A stretch of DNA of 64,000 bases. It comes from an uncultured Microbacteriaceae bacterium (GTDB taxonomy: Bacteria; Actinomycetota; Actinomycetes; Actinomycetales; Microbacteriaceae). The stretch is taken from positions 109,076-173,075 of the forward strand of contig CANKXX010000004.1 of the NCBI GenBank assembly GCA_947487835.1. The letters are read 5' to 3'. Below the pieces are notes generated by a model. It was given only the letters and a program-made list of their open reading frames with translations. It was not told the DNA's origin and made no database searches. This document shows, in pieces, positions 7,347 through 18,519 of this stretch (the stretch's first letter is position 1; each line of letters starts with the position of its first letter). A program made the translations under genes and the position numbers.

Positions 7347-9812
7347 TCACGAGTCGGCCTGCAGCTCCAGCGTCGCCGTGAGCGGCAGGTCGTTCGCCGT
7401 CGTCCCGGCGCGGAGCGTGTAGTCGCCCAGCTCGTACTTCCAGCCGTCGGCCCAGTGCCCCAGCAGCTTGGCGTGCACGTCGATGCTGACCGTCTTCGTC
7501 TCCCCCGGCTCGAGCCGCACGGGCGCGAAGCCGACGAGCCAGCGCACCGGTCGCTCGACCGTCGATTCAGCCCGCTCGGCGAACACGAGCGCGACCTGCT
7601 TGCCGGGCCGGTCGCCGCGGTTCGTCGCGGTCACCGACACCTCCGTCGTGTCGCCCTCGATGAGATACGCGGGCGTCTCGAGCCGGGTCAGCGCGATGTC
7701 GGTGTAGCCCAGCCCGTGGCCGAACCAGTACGCGGGCGCCTCGTCCGAGCGCAGCCAGGCGCGGTAGCCGATGTGGATGCCCTCGGTGTACTCGAGCACC
7801 CCGTCGGTCGGGGTGGTGTCGAGCACGGGCACGTGCTCCTCCTCGGCGGCCCAGGTCGTGGGCAGCCGCCCGCCGGGCTCGGCGACGCCGAGCAGCACAT
7901 CGGCGACGGCGTTGCCGAACTCCTGCCCGCCGAACCAGCCGACGAGTACGGCGGCGACGTCGTCTCGCCACGGCAGCAGCACGGGCGAGCCCGCGTTGAT
8001 GAGCACGACGGTCCGCGGGTTCGCGGCGGCGACCGCGCGCACCAGGTCGTCCTGGCGGCCGGGCAGTCGCAGGTCCGTGCGGTCGAAGCCCTCGGACTCG
8101 ACCTTCGAGTTGGTGCCGACGACGACGAGCGCGACGTCCGCGCTCCGGGCCGCCTCGACCGCCTCCGCGATGAGCTGATCCTCGTCGACCGAGGAGGGCC
8201 GGGTGCCGACGTTGAGCGCCAGCGCGTTGAGCAGCGCGTCGTCGCGTGCCGGCTGCTCGTAGACGAACCGCACCTCGACCGGGGTGCCCTCGGTGAGGTC
8301 GACGGGGACCGCGCGGACCGGCGGCGCCATGAAGGCGGCACCCAGGTCATCGCCCTCGGGCTCGACGAGCTCGTCGATCACGAGCTCGCCGTCCAGGTAG
8401 AACCGCCCGTGACCGGCCGCGGCGAAGCCGAGGTCGAGCCGCTCGGTGCGGTGCGGCACGAAGGAGAACGACACCTCGACCCGCTTCGACTCCGCGACGG
8501 GCGCGTCGCCGCCGAACCAGACCAGCTCGGTGGCGAGCCGGTCCTCGGCGAAGATCTCGGTGCCCGCGGCGTCGAGGAAGCGCACCCGGGCACCGGGCTC
8601 GCCGGTGACGGGGTTCGTCATCCGCTCCCGCGGGATGCCCGCGAGGCCGGTCTGGTTGACGGCGCCGACCGCGTAGTCGATCCGGACGCCGGGCAGCGCG
8701 GAGGCCAGGCCCTCGAGCGGCGACACCGTGCGTTCCGGAAGGACCGTGGCGCTTCCGCCGCCCTGCGTGCGGGCGTGCTCCGCGTTGTTGCCGATGACGG
8801 CGACGCTCGTGAGCGCATCCGCCCGCCACGGCAGCTCGCCGCGGTTCTCGAGCAGGACCATGCCCTCGGCGGCCGCGGTGCGGCTGAACGCGATGCCGTC
8901 CTCGACGTGGACGAGCGGGGCGGGACCGGCGTCGCCCAGCGCGCCGACGCGCGCCGCCAGCCGGAGGATGCGCCGCACCTTGCGGTCGACGACCTCCTCG
9001 GCGATGCGGCCGTCGCGGACGGCGGCGACGAGCGCGTCGCCCCAGGGGCCGTCGGGGCCGGGCATCACGAGGTCCTGCTCGGCCTCGGCCGAGCGCAGGC
9101 TGCGCACCGCGGTCCAGTCGCTGATCACCACGCCGTCGAATCCCCAGTCCGTCTTGAGCGGGGTCTCGAGCAGGTCGTGCTCGGTGGCGGTGACGCCGTG
9201 GATGGAGTTGTAGGAGCTCATGACGAGCCAGGCGCGGGACTCCGTGATGGCGGTCTCGAACGCGCGGAGGTACAGCTCGTGCAGCGCACGCGGCGGCACC
9301 TGCACGTCGACGGTGAAGCGCTCGGTCTCGGAGTCGTTCGCGATGTAGTGCTTCGGGGTGGCCCCGACGCCGTTGTCCTGCAGGCCGGTCACGTAGGCGC
9401 GCGCGAGCTCGGCGGTGAGCACGGGGTCCTCGCTGAACGCCTCGAAGTGGCGGCCGCCGCGGGGCGACCGGTGCAGGTTGATGGTCGGGCCGAGCACGAC
9501 GTCGACGCCCTTGCGCCGGGCCTCGCAGGCCGCGACCGCACCGTAGCGGCGGGCGATGTCGGGATCGAACGACGCCGACAGCGCCGAGGCGGAGGGCAGG
9601 TTGAGCGACGGCGAGCGCTCGTCCCACGCCTCGCCGCGCACGCCCGAGGGCCCGTCCGAGACGACCATGGTGCGCAGCCCGATCCGCTCGATCGGCCAGG
9701 TGGTCCAGAAGTCCTTGCCGGTCAGCAGCAGGACCTTCTCCTCGACGGTCAGCTCTCCGAGGGCCTTCTCGACGTCCGCCTCGATGCGGTCTCGTGTGGT
9801 GGTCTCGCTCAT
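7347..9812 (-). CDS. GH3 glycoside hydrolase (beta-glucosidase/xylosidase type) with PA14 insert
   Basis: An 821-residue three-part GH3. The N-terminal TIM-barrel carries KHY (154-156) and the nucleophile Asp232 in VISDW. The (alpha/beta)6 sandwich follows, interrupted by a PA14-like beta domain around residues 400-520 (RFYLDGELVIDE). The C-terminus is a fibronectin III-like domain (about 690-815). No signal peptide, so it acts on imported oligosaccharides in the cytoplasm. Its ATG overlaps the GH42 stop (ATGA), making it the last gene of the transporter operon. GH3 enzymes release a single terminal beta-linked sugar; the exact sugar cannot be read from sequence. Confidence 0.93.
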   Translation of the reverse strand: MSETTTRDRIEADVEKALGELTVEEKVLLLTGKDFWTTWPIERIGLRTMVVSDGPSGVRGEAWDERSPSLNLPSASALSASFDPDIARRYGAVAACEARRKGVDVVLGPTINLHRSPRGGRHFEAFSEDPVLTAELARAYVTGLQDNGVGATPKHYIANDSETERFTVDVQVPPRALHELYLRAFETAITESRAWLVMSSYNSIHGVTATEHDLLETPLKTDWGFDGVVISDWTAVRSLRSAEAEQDLVMPGPDGPWGDALVAAVRDGRIAEEVVDRKVRRILRLAARVGALGDAGPAPLVHVEDGIAFSRTAAAEGMVLLENRGELPWRADALTSVAVIGNNAEHARTQGGGSATVLPERTVSPLEGLASALPGVRIDYAVGAVNQTGLAGIPRERMTNPVTGEPGARVRFLDAAGTEIFAEDRLATELVWFGGDAPVAESKRVEVSFSFVPHRTERLDLGFAAAGHGRFYLDGELVIDELVEPEGDDLGAAFMAPPVRAVPVDLTEGTPVEVRFVYEQPARDDALLNALALNVGTRPSSVDEDQLIAEAVEAARSADVALVVVGTNSKVESEGFDRTDLRLPGRQDDLVRAVAAANPRTVVLINAGSPVLLPWRDDVAAVLVGWFGGQEFGNAVADVLLGVAEPGGRLPTTWAAEEEHVPVLDTTPTDGVLEYTEGIHIGYRAWLRSDEAPAYWFGHGLGYTDIALTRLETPAYLIEGDTTEVSVTATNRGDRPGKQVALVFAERAESTVERPVRWLVGFAPVRLEPGETKTVSIDVHAKLLGHWADGWKYELGDYTLRAGTTANDLPLTATLELQADS

Positions 9813-11975
9813 CGCGATGTCTCCTTGCGGTCGGTGCCGGCGGTGCGGAGGACGCGCGCGCCCCACGGCTCCAGCCGAACGGTGTCGCCCGGGTCGATGT
9901 CGTCGCCCCCGAGCAGGTCGTCGTGTCGGGCGGGGGCGACCGCGGTCGCCTCGTCCCAGCCCCAGTTGTGCAGCACGGTGACGGTCCGCCCCTCGGCGTC
10001 GGTCGAGCTCGACGCCGTCACCGACGGGTCGAGCGTCACCCAGCCGCTCACAGGGACCGGGGCGAGCCACTCGGCCAGCGACCGGGCGAGGTCCTGGTCC
10101 GGGATCGCGCCGACGACCGTGATGCGGCCGGCGCCGGCGGCGCGCGTTGTCACCGCGGCCCAGCGCCCGTAGTGCGGATGCGTGTAGCGGGCGAGCACGT
10201 CCGCGCCGTCCACCTCGAGCCCCTGGAGGTAGTCGATCGCCGCACCGGAGGCGGGGAAGCCCCCGTCGAAGGTCAGCTCGAGCGGCGCGGCCGGGTTGGC
10301 CGCCTCGTCGTACCAGGTGCCCGCGAGCTCGGCGAGTCGCGCCGGCTGGCGCTCCGTCCGGGCGCGTCCCTCGTGGTCCCCGTATGCCGTGCGGGGACCG
10401 ACGACGAGGTGCCCGCCGGCCCGCGCGTAGTCCGCGAGGAAGTCGAGGTCCTCGTCCGCCGCGGTATACAGGGCGGGGACGAGGAGAACGGGGAACCGGG
10501 TCGCGGCCTCGGCGGCGGAGGCGGTGCCGCCGCGGCCCGGCAGCAGCTGCTGCGGCCGCACGAGCCGCTCCTGTCGCTTCGCGTCGAAGATGCCGCGCGA
10601 GAACACCGAGACGATGCGGCGGTAGGACTCCGGGTCGGTGAACTGGCCGGGTGCGGCGACGGGCGACTGCGCGCCGAGGGCGAACTTGCTGTCGGAGTCG
10701 TAGAGGACGGCGATGTCGTAGTCGGGCGCCGCGTCCTCGAACGCGGCGCCGGCGGTGCCGAGCTCGGCCCCCAGCTCGGCGAGCTCGCGGTACGCGCGAC
10801 CCGGCTGCCCGCTGTGCGGGAGGACGCCGCCCCAGTAGGTCTCCGCGCCGTAGGGCAGCGTGTTCCAGTGCCAGTACTCGATCATGCGGGCGCCGCGGGC
10901 GACGAGCAGCCATGCGGCCTGCTTCCACTGCCCGTCGTACGGCGACTGGTTGATCATCGAGAAGCCGATGGAGCCGGCGTTCGTCTCGGTGACGAGGAAC
11001 GGCGCCTGCTTCGACGAGTACATGAGGTCGCCGAGCTGCGCGACGGCCCACGCCCCGCGCACGATCCAGCCCATCGGGCCCGCCGACCGCGGCGCGACGG
11101 ACGGATGTGCCAGGCCGTCCTGCATCTCGTAGTAGGCGTTGCCGGAGGCGATGTCGAGGCGGGCCGACAGGTCGACGTCCTCCACCCCGACCTGCTCGTA
11201 GGAGATGCAGGTGGTGACGAACGGGTCCGGCCCCACCAGCTCGCGCACGATGTCCGCCTGCCAGCCGATGAACTCGGTCACGAGGTCGGCCTGGAACCGG
11301 CGCCAGGCCAGGTCGTACTGCGGCTGGACGTTGCCGTCCGGGCGCCACAGGTCGTCCCAGGTGGTGAGGAGGTGCGACCAGTAGACGAGTCCCCACTCCT
11401 CGTTGAGCCGCTCCACCGTGCCGTACTGCCGGCGCAACCGGTCCTTGAACTGCTCGAACACCGCGTCGTTGAACAGCAGGCGGAGGCCCGGCTCGTTGTC
11501 GACCTGGTAGCCGATGACCGCGGGGTGGCCCCGGTAGCGGCCGACCACCGCGCGGATGACCCGCTCGGCGTAGTGGCGGTAGGCCCCGTGCGTGAAGTCC
11601 ATCTCCTGCCGGGCGCCCCACTGCAGGCGGGCGCCCGTCGCGGGGGCGGCGGCGATCTCCGGGTGGCGCCGCGCCAGCCACAGGGGCACGGCGTAGGTCG
11701 GCGTGCCGAGGATGACCCCGATGCCGTTCTCGTGGGCCGCGTCGAGGGTCGGCTCCAGCCAGTCCAGGTCGAACTGTCCCTCCTCCGGCTCCCAGGTCGA
11801 CCAGACGGACTCGCCCACGCGGATCACGGTGAAGCCGGCCTCCCGCATGAGGCGGAAGTCCCGGGCCTGGTCCGGGGTGCGCTGGTACTCCGGGTAGTAG
11901 GCGGCGCCGAAGCGGACGGCGGGATCCGTCGGCACGGAAGGCGGCTCCGAGGAAACCTGCGCGGGGGTCGCGGAC

Positions 11976-11986
<11 letters not shown>
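9809..11986 (-). CDS. GH42 beta-galactosidase
   Basis: 725 residues, the normal GH42 length, with a TIM barrel, a trimerisation domain (RFPVLLVPALYTA onward) and a short beta C-terminus. The acid/base is Glu165 in QVDNEPG and the nucleophile Glu334 in FLVTETNAG. No signal peptide. GH42 enzymes cleave terminal beta-D-galactose or, in some cases, alpha-L-arabinopyranose from oligosaccharides. The start is GTG at 11986, placed 11 bases inside the end of the ATPase gene with a GGAGG ahead of it; the stop overlaps the GH3 start. Its place in the importer operon indicates intracellular trimming of imported galactosides. Confidence 0.94.
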
Positions 11987-12835
<849 letters not shown>

Positions 12836-12839
<4 letters not shown>

Positions 12840-14662
12840 CGTGCGCTTCTCTCGGTGATGGTGTTGCGGTCGGCGGCGTGGGCGAGGGGGCCGCGGGCGG
12901 CGCCGTCCTCGAGGATCGCGTCGAAGAGCGACCGCGTGTACGGGTGGCGCGGGTTGCGGAAGATCGACCGGGCCGGGCCCGTCTCCACGATCCGGCCGTT
13001 CTGCATGACGGACACCCGGTCGCAGAGGTCCGCGACGACGCCGAAGTTGTGCGTCACGATGAGTACGGCGACGTGCAGGTCGCTCTGCAGCGCGCGCAGC
13101 AGGTCGAGGATGTCGGCCTGCACGGTGACGTCGAGGGCCGTCGTGGGCTCGTCGGCGATGATGAGGTCCGCCTCGCAGGAGACCGCGCCGGCGATGAGCA
13201 CGCGCTGCGCCTGTCCACCGGACACCTCGTGCGGGTAGGAGTCGAACGTCTTCTTCGGGTCCGGGAGTCCGACCCGGCCGAGCAGGGCGAGGGCTCGCTC
13301 CTTCGCCTCCGCCTTGGAGATGCCGAGGGTCACGGTCATCGGCTCGACCAGCTGGCTGCCGATGGTGAACGACGGGTCGAGGTTCGACATCGGCTCCTGT
13401 GGGATGTAGGCGATGCGCCTGCCGCGGATCTTCACCATCGCGTTCTCGCTGAGGTGGGCGAGGTCCTTGCCGTCGAATGACACGGTGCCCGCCACGATCC
13501 GGCCGCCCGCGGGCAGCAGGCGCAGGATCGACCACGCGGTCTGCGTCTTGCCGGAGCCGGACTCGCCGATCAGGCCGTGCACCTCGCCCTTCCTCACGGT
13601 GAGCGAGACGCCGTTCACGACCTGCTTGACGCCGCCGTCGGGCTGGTCGTAGCCGACGACGAGGCCGTCGACCTGGAGCAGCGTGGCGCGGTCGTCCGCG
13701 CGCTCCTCGTCGTGCGTCACCGGGGCGTCCCCCGACGCGTCCGGCACGTAGGCCGCGGTTCCGCGCCGCCGCTTCTTCGGCTTGCCCGCGGCGCGCTCCA
13801 GCTCGTCGCGGAGGGCGTTGCCGAACAGGACGAGGGAGATGGAGGTCAGCGCGATGGCCAGGGACGGCCAGATCAGCAGGATCGGTGCCTGGTACATGCG
13901 GGAGAACGCGTCGGAGAGCATCTGACCCCAGGTCGGCACGTTCGTGTCGCCCAGGCCGAGGAAGTCCAGCCCGGACTGCACGGCGATGCCGATGCCGGCC
14001 AGCAGAGCGGCTTGGATGATGATCGGCGCCCGGACCACGGAGAGGATGTGCCGCCCGATGATGCTGGCGTCGCCGACGCCGGCCACCCGGGCCGCGTCGA
14101 TGAACAGCTCGTTGCGCACGCCGACGACGGCGGTGTAGGTGAGGCGGTAGAACGCGGGCGACAGGATGACGCCGAAGACGGCCATGATGAGCCAGATCGA
14201 CGGGCCCACGACGGCGCGGGCGGCGAGCAGCACCACGATGCCGGGCAGCGCCTGGATGATGCTGATCACCCACACGGAGACGGACTCGAACCACTTCTGG
14301 TAGTAGCCGGCGATGAGGCCGCTCGTGACGCCGATGACGGCGGCGATGAGGACGGCCCAGAGCGCGCCGGCGATGCTGAACCGCGTGGCGAACAGCAGCC
14401 GGGACAGCACGTCGCGGCCGGCGCTGTCGGCGCCGAGCGGGTGCGCGCCGCCCGCGGGGGCGAGCACGTCCTGGATGTTGGCCTTACTGGGGTCCATGGG
14501 CGCGAGGAGGTCCGCGAAGACCGCGAGCAGGACCATGACGGTCAGCACGATCAGGGCGACGAGCCCGGTCGGGTTCCTGAGGATCCGCCGGCCGACGTGG
14601 GACCGGGCCGCGCGGAGCTCGGTGGCGACCGCGGGCGTGGGGGTGGAAGCGGACTCGCTCAT
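12836..14662 (-). CDS. fused ABC permease (DppC type) and ATPase (DppD type)
   Basis: A 608-residue fusion. Residues about 20-300 are a DppC-like permease with an N-terminal helix, the OppC N-terminal segment (LAPMDPSKANIQD), and a five-helix BPD domain. The linker KPKKRRRG follows, then an OppD-type ATPase from about 330. Walker A is GESGSGKTQTAW, the signature is VSGGQAQRVLIAGA and Walker B is LIIADEPTTALD. Fusing the two subunits is a minority arrangement that locks permease and ATPase 1:1. Both ends overlap neighbours by ATGA. Likely imports oligosaccharides rather than peptides, given the operon. Confidence 0.94.
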
Positions 14663-15603
14663 GAGATGCGCGCCTTCGGGTTGAGGAAACCGTGCAGGAT
14701 TTCGATGACGATGTTGACGACCACGACGATCGCCGCCGTGACGACGACGAGGCCCATCACGAGAGGGATGTCGCCGCGTGCGGTGGACTGCGTCGCCACG
14801 GGCCCGAGGCCCGGGATGGCGAAGATCTGCTCGACGATGATCGCGCCGCCGAGGAGGCCGACGAACTGCACGGCGAGCACGGCGAGCGCCGGGCCGCCGG
14901 CGTTGCGGAGCACGTGTTTGTAGAGCACGCGATTCTCCGAGAGACCACGGCTGCGCAGCGTGCGCACCCAGTCCTGGCGCATCGTGTCGATGACCGAGCC
15001 GCGCACCTGGGAGGCGATGGCCGCGATCGCGCCGATCGACAGAGCGAGGATCGGCAGGGTCACGGTGCTGAGCCAGCCCGGGAACGAGGTGCTCAGCTGA
15101 ACGAAGCCGGTCGGCTTGAACCACCGGAGGTTCAGGGCGAAGACGTTGACGAGGAAGATCGCGATGAGGAAGCCGGGGATGGCGAAGCCGAGCACCGACA
15201 CGATCTGCACGAGCCGGTCGGCCGCGCCGCGCTTGCGCGCCGCCCAGACGCCGAGGGCCGTCGCCACGATCGCCGTGAGGATGGTCGTGCCGAAGACGAG
15301 GGAGAGGGTGACGGCGAGCCGCGAGGTGATGGCGGCGACGACCGGCTGGCTGGTGAACCAGGAGGCGCCGAAGTCGCCGGTGATCGCGTTCCCGACCCAG
15401 GTGACGTAGCGCGTGATGAGCGGCTGATCGAGGCCGAGCTGCGCGGCCTTCTGCGCGACCTGCTCCTGCGTGGCGGATACCCCGAGGATCTGGCGGGCGA
15501 TGTCGCCTGCGCCGAGGTAGAGCAGCAGGTAGGCGAGGCTCGAGACGACGAAGAGGAGGATCACGCCGGCCAGCAGGCGGCGGAGTATGAAGCGGAGCAT
15601 CAT
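14659..15603 (-). CDS. ABC transporter permease, DppB type
   Basis: 314 residues with six membrane helices and the BPD EAA loop in VRTLRSRGLSENRVLYKHVLRNA, which contacts the ATPase. Begins with two Met codons (MMLRF) behind AAGGA; the first is chosen. It forms the heterodimeric channel with the fused permease-ATPase downstream, whose ATG overlaps this gene's TGA. It is separated from the solute-binding lipoprotein gene by a strong hairpin that may lower its expression relative to the binding protein. Confidence 0.94.
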   Translation of the reverse strand: MMLRFILRRLLAGVILLFVVSSLAYLLLYLGAGDIARQILGVSATQEQVAQKAAQLGLDQPLITRYVTWVGNAITGDFGASWFTSQPVVAAITSRLAVTLSLVFGTTILTAIVATALGVWAARKRGAADRLVQIVSVLGFAIPGFLIAIFLVNVFALNLRWFKPTGFVQLSTSFPGWLSTVTLPILALSIGAIAAIASQVRGSVIDTMRQDWVRTLRSRGLSENRVLYKHVLRNAGGPALAVLAVQFVGLLGGAIIVEQIFAIPGLGPVATQSTARGDIPLVMGLVVVTAAIVVVVNIVIEILHGFLNPKARIS

Positions 15604-15642
15604 CGGTCCTTCGGGGGAAAGCAGGGGAGAGCGAGAGGGGGC

Positions 15643-15674
15643 GGTGCCGGACCGGGCGGACCCGGTCCGGCACC
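15643..15674 (-). terminator. intercistronic stem-loop between binding protein and permease genes
   Basis: A perfect 14-base stem (15643-15656 with 15661-15674) and a 4-base loop lies 6 bases beyond the binding-protein stop. There is no T-tract. In importer operons such hairpins act as partial terminators or as 3' protectors that keep binding-protein mRNA more abundant than permease mRNA. Confidence 0.75.
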
Positions 15675-15680
15675 GGGGTG

Positions 15681-17216
15681 CTACTGGGGCTGGACGTTCC
15701 AGAGGTAGGGAACGGCGTTGCCGACCTGGGTCTCGACCTGGGTGTTCGCGTCGCTCATGAAGATCGCCGTCGGGCGGTACATCGGCGCGAACCAGGCGTT
15801 CTCGACGACGTAGGCGTTGAGGGCCTTGCCGGCCTCCGCCGCCTCGTCCTCGGTACCGGTCTGCATCGTCGAGATCCAGGCCTCGACCTCGGGGGTGGTC
15901 TGGTGCAGGGTGTTCCACGTCGCCGCCTGGGCGATCTGGAACTGCGCCAGCTGGTAGTCCGTCGGGTCCTGCTGCAGCGTGAACCACGTCATCGGGTACT
16001 TGCCGCCGAGGATGGCGGGGATGAACTCCGCGCCGGCCTGCTCCTCGTAGTTGACCGTGATGCCGATCTGGGCGAGCTGGTCAGCGTAGAGCGTCCAGTG
16101 CGACTCGGGGATGGCGGGGGCGCGGGGCATGGTGACCTCGAAGCCGTCCGCGTAGCCCGCCTCGGCCATGAGCTCCTTCGCCCTGTCGAGGTCGTAGGAG
16201 TAGTAGTCCTCGAGAGACTCGTCGAAGCTCGGCGACGACGGCGGGAAGATCTGCGACGTCGGGGTGCCGTAGCCGTTGCCCACCGTCTTGACGAGCGACT
16301 CCTTGTCGAGCGCGTAGTTGATGGCCTGGCGCACCTTCACGTCGGCGAGCTCGGGGGCGAGCGTGCCGTCCCGGTCGCTGAGGAGGAAGCCCCACCAGTT
16401 GAGCGCGAACTCGTTGGCGGTGTATCCGGTGGCCGTCATCTGGTCGATGGAGCTGACGTCGATGGTGTTCGTGACGTTCACCTGGCCACCCTGCACGGCG
16501 TTCAGCAGCGAGGTCGGGTCGGCGTAGTACTGCAGCACGAGCTTGTCGTAGTGCTGGTCGTCCGGGTTCCAGTAGTCCGGGTTCTTGTCGAACGCGTAGC
16601 TGCTGCCGACGACGGTCTCCCCGGTGTTCAGGATGTAGGGGCCGGAGCCGACCGGGTTCTGCGCGGTCGCGGGGTCGTCGATCGCCTCGACGGGGGCGAC
16701 GAGGCCGGAGTTCTGGGTGAGGTAGGTCTCGAGCGCCGGGTTGGGCGCCGAGAGGGTCAGCTCGAGCGTCGTCTTGTCGATCGCCTTCGCGTCCGTGAGG
16801 TTGATGAGGTTGGTCGCGTTCGGCGACTGGCCACCCTTGAACGCGAGCAGGCTCTTGGCGGCGTCCTCGGCCGTCAGCGTCTCGCCGTTCGTGAAGGTGA
16901 CGTCGTCGCGAAGGGTCATGGTGAGGACCGTCTTGTCCTCGTTGTAGGACCACTCGGTGGCGAGGCCGGGCTCGATCTCGCCCTCGGGGTTCGCCCGCAG
17001 CAGGGTGTCGTAGACGGCCTGCGCGTAGGGCGACTCGTTGGCCCACCGCATGTCCTTCTGGGCGAACGTGGAGGCCTCGGCGACCACGCCCCAGGTGAGG
17101 GTGCCGCCCGAGCCGTCACCCGAACCGCCGTCGCTCCCGGATCCTCCGGCGCTGCAGCCCGCGAGGGCGAGCGTGCCGGCGACCGCGAGAACCGCAGCTC
17201 TTCTGAATCTGAACAT
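15681..17216 (-). CDS. solute-binding lipoprotein, family 5 (peptide/oligosaccharide ABC importer)
   Basis: 511 residues. A lipoprotein signal peptide ends in LALAGC with the lipidated Cys near residue 21, followed by a Gly/Ser linker. The SBP_bac_5 fold follows (ATEWSYNEDKTVLTMTLRDDVTFTNG is the family hallmark). It is anchored outside the membrane and delivers ligand to the permeases encoded immediately downstream. Family 5 proteins bind peptides, but many actinobacterial members bind oligosaccharides; the linked glycosidases favour a glycan here. The ATG at 17216 has AAGGAC ahead. A good promoter lies at 17266-17294. Confidence 0.95.
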   Translation of the reverse strand: MFRFRRAAVLAVAGTLALAGCSAGGSGSDGGSGDGSGGTLTWGVVAEASTFAQKDMRWANESPYAQAVYDTLLRANPEGEIEPGLATEWSYNEDKTVLTMTLRDDVTFTNGETLTAEDAAKSLLAFKGGQSPNATNLINLTDAKAIDKTTLELTLSAPNPALETYLTQNSGLVAPVEAIDDPATAQNPVGSGPYILNTGETVVGSSYAFDKNPDYWNPDDQHYDKLVLQYYADPTSLLNAVQGGQVNVTNTIDVSSIDQMTATGYTANEFALNWWGFLLSDRDGTLAPELADVKVRQAINYALDKESLVKTVGNGYGTPTSQIFPPSSPSFDESLEDYYSYDLDRAKELMAEAGYADGFEVTMPRAPAIPESHWTLYADQLAQIGITVNYEEQAGAEFIPAILGGKYPMTWFTLQQDPTDYQLAQFQIAQAATWNTLHQTTPEVEAWISTMQTGTEDEAAEAGKALNAYVVENAWFAPMYRPTAIFMSDANTQVETQVGNAVPYLWNVQPQ

Positions 17217-17265
17217 CGTTGTCCTTCCATGGTGCGCAGCCCGTCTTCGGACCGTCTGATCTGGA

Positions 17266-17294
17266 ACTGTAAGCGCAATCCCTAGTGGGCACAA
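17266..17294 (-). promoter_or_regulatory. promoter of the importer/GH42/GH3 operon
   Basis: On the minus strand TTGTGC (17294-17289), 17 bases, TACAGT (17271-17266), about 50 bases ahead of the binding-protein start. The same -35 hexamer occurs in the PadR promoter at 18443. Confidence 0.6.
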
Positions 17295-17320
17295 GGTTTT
17301 TGGCAGCCCAATTTCTAGCG

Positions 17321-17361
17321 GTTCATAACGTTTTGCTCAAGCACCCCGGACGGGTTAGCGT
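17321..17361 (+). promoter_or_regulatory. promoter of the nucleoside-hydrolase-like gene with near-palindrome
   Basis: TTGCTC (17333-17338), 17 bases, TAGCGT (17356-17361), with the ATG at 17407. Overlapping the -35 is the near-palindrome CATAACGTTTTG (one mismatch, CG centre), a plausible operator between the two divergent operons. Confidence 0.5.
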
Positions 17362-17406
17362 GAGCGCCGAATCGGGGCGCGCCGACGCACCCCAGCAGGG
17401 AGCAGC

Positions 17407-18342
17407 ATGCAGCCGCGATACCGCGTCATCGTCGACAACGACTTCTCCGGGGACCCGGACGACCTGTTCCAGCTCGCCCACCACGTGCTGAGCCCGTCGG
17501 TCGAGATCCCGTTCGTCATCGGCTCCCACCTCGCCCCCGGCGACCACTTCGACCCGTCGGACCGGCAGGCGGACAACGCGGCGGACATCGCGCGGGAGCT
17601 GCTCGCGCTGCTCGGCAGCGACATCCCCGTCCTGGCGGGCAGCAACACCGGGCTCACCGATCCGGGCGTCCCCATCGCGAGCCCCGCGGCCGAGGCCATC
17701 GTGCGGGAGGCCCTTCGAGAGGACACCGACCTGCCGCTCTTCGTCGCCCTGGGCGCAGGTATGACGGAGCTCGCGAGCGCCGTGCTCCTCGAGCCGCGCA
17801 TCGCGGACCGCCTCACCGCCGTCTGGATCGGCGGGCCGGAGCACGAGGGGCTCGGCCTCGAGTTCCCCATCGCCGGGCGGGTGGAGTACAACCTCGCCAT
17901 CGATCTCCCGGCCGCCCGGGCGGTCTTCAACGACTCGCGGATCCCGCTGTGGCAGGTGCCGCGGAACACCTACCGCCAGGCGCTCGTGTCGTTCGCGGAG
18001 CTCGACGCCCGCGTCCGGCCGCACGGCCCGCTGGGGCGCCGGCTCGCCGAGAGCATCGACTCCCTCGCCGCGATGGCCGAGTCCGCGGGCCTGCTCATGG
18101 GCGAGACGTACTGCCTGGGCGACCAGCCCCTCGTGCTGCTCACGGCGCTGCACTCGTCCTTCGAGGCCGACCCCTCGTCGAGCACCTACGCGGTCCGGCC
18201 CACGCCGCGGCTGAGTGCGGAGGGCTGGTACGAGCCGCGGCCCGACGGCCATCCGATGCGGGTCTACACCGCACTCGACACCCGGCTGATGTTCGAGGAC
18301 ATGTACACGAAGATCGCCCGTTTCTCCGCCCGATCGGACTGA
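17407..18342 (+). CDS. nucleoside-hydrolase-fold protein (IunH-like)
   Basis: 311 residues with the calcium-binding nucleoside-hydrolase signature DNDFSGDPDD (Asp10 to Asp19) at the N-terminus. The family splits N-glycosidic bonds of ribonucleosides. No purine or pyrimidine gene is nearby: it is divergent from an oligosaccharide importer and precedes a PadR, a sulfatase and a GH3. Its C-terminal half diverges, without the family's usual DxxA pattern being obvious to me. It may therefore hydrolyse another ribose- or deoxysugar-containing linkage. A second protein of related fold (DUF1593) is encoded at 23922. Confidence 0.85.
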   Translation: MQPRYRVIVDNDFSGDPDDLFQLAHHVLSPSVEIPFVIGSHLAPGDHFDPSDRQADNAADIARELLALLGSDIPVLAGSNTGLTDPGVPIASPAAEAIVREALREDTDLPLFVALGAGMTELASAVLLEPRIADRLTAVWIGGPEHEGLGLEFPIAGRVEYNLAIDLPAARAVFNDSRIPLWQVPRNTYRQALVSFAELDARVRPHGPLGRRLAESIDSLAAMAESAGLLMGETYCLGDQPLVLLTALHSSFEADPSSSTYAVRPTPRLSAEGWYEPRPDGHPMRVYTALDTRLMFEDMYTKIARFSARSD

Positions 18343-18442
18343 TCGCCCGGGTCGACGTGACGGGCGCGGTAGGTCGGGCATGTCGGGTCCTCCGAGATGA
18401 TGTTCCTCGGTCAGGTATTCCACTCCGCATCTAATGCCCCCC

Positions 18443-18472
18443 TTGTGCGGCACCGGATCAGAGGGCTAGGTT
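18443..18472 (+). promoter_or_regulatory. promoter of the PadR-sulfatase operon
   Basis: TTGTGC (18443-18448), 18 bases, TAGGTT (18467-18472), 48 bases upstream of the PadR GTG. A second CTAG box lies at 18499, between promoter and start. Confidence 0.55.
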
Positions 18473-18519
18473 CACCCTCACACCGTTCCACTCGTCGACT
18501 AGCGGTGCGAGGGAGAGCG

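Noticed and set aside
10147..10953. Arg/Pro-rich open frames opposite the GH42 gene
   Set aside because: Composition typical of antisense frames of GC-rich genes; no motif.
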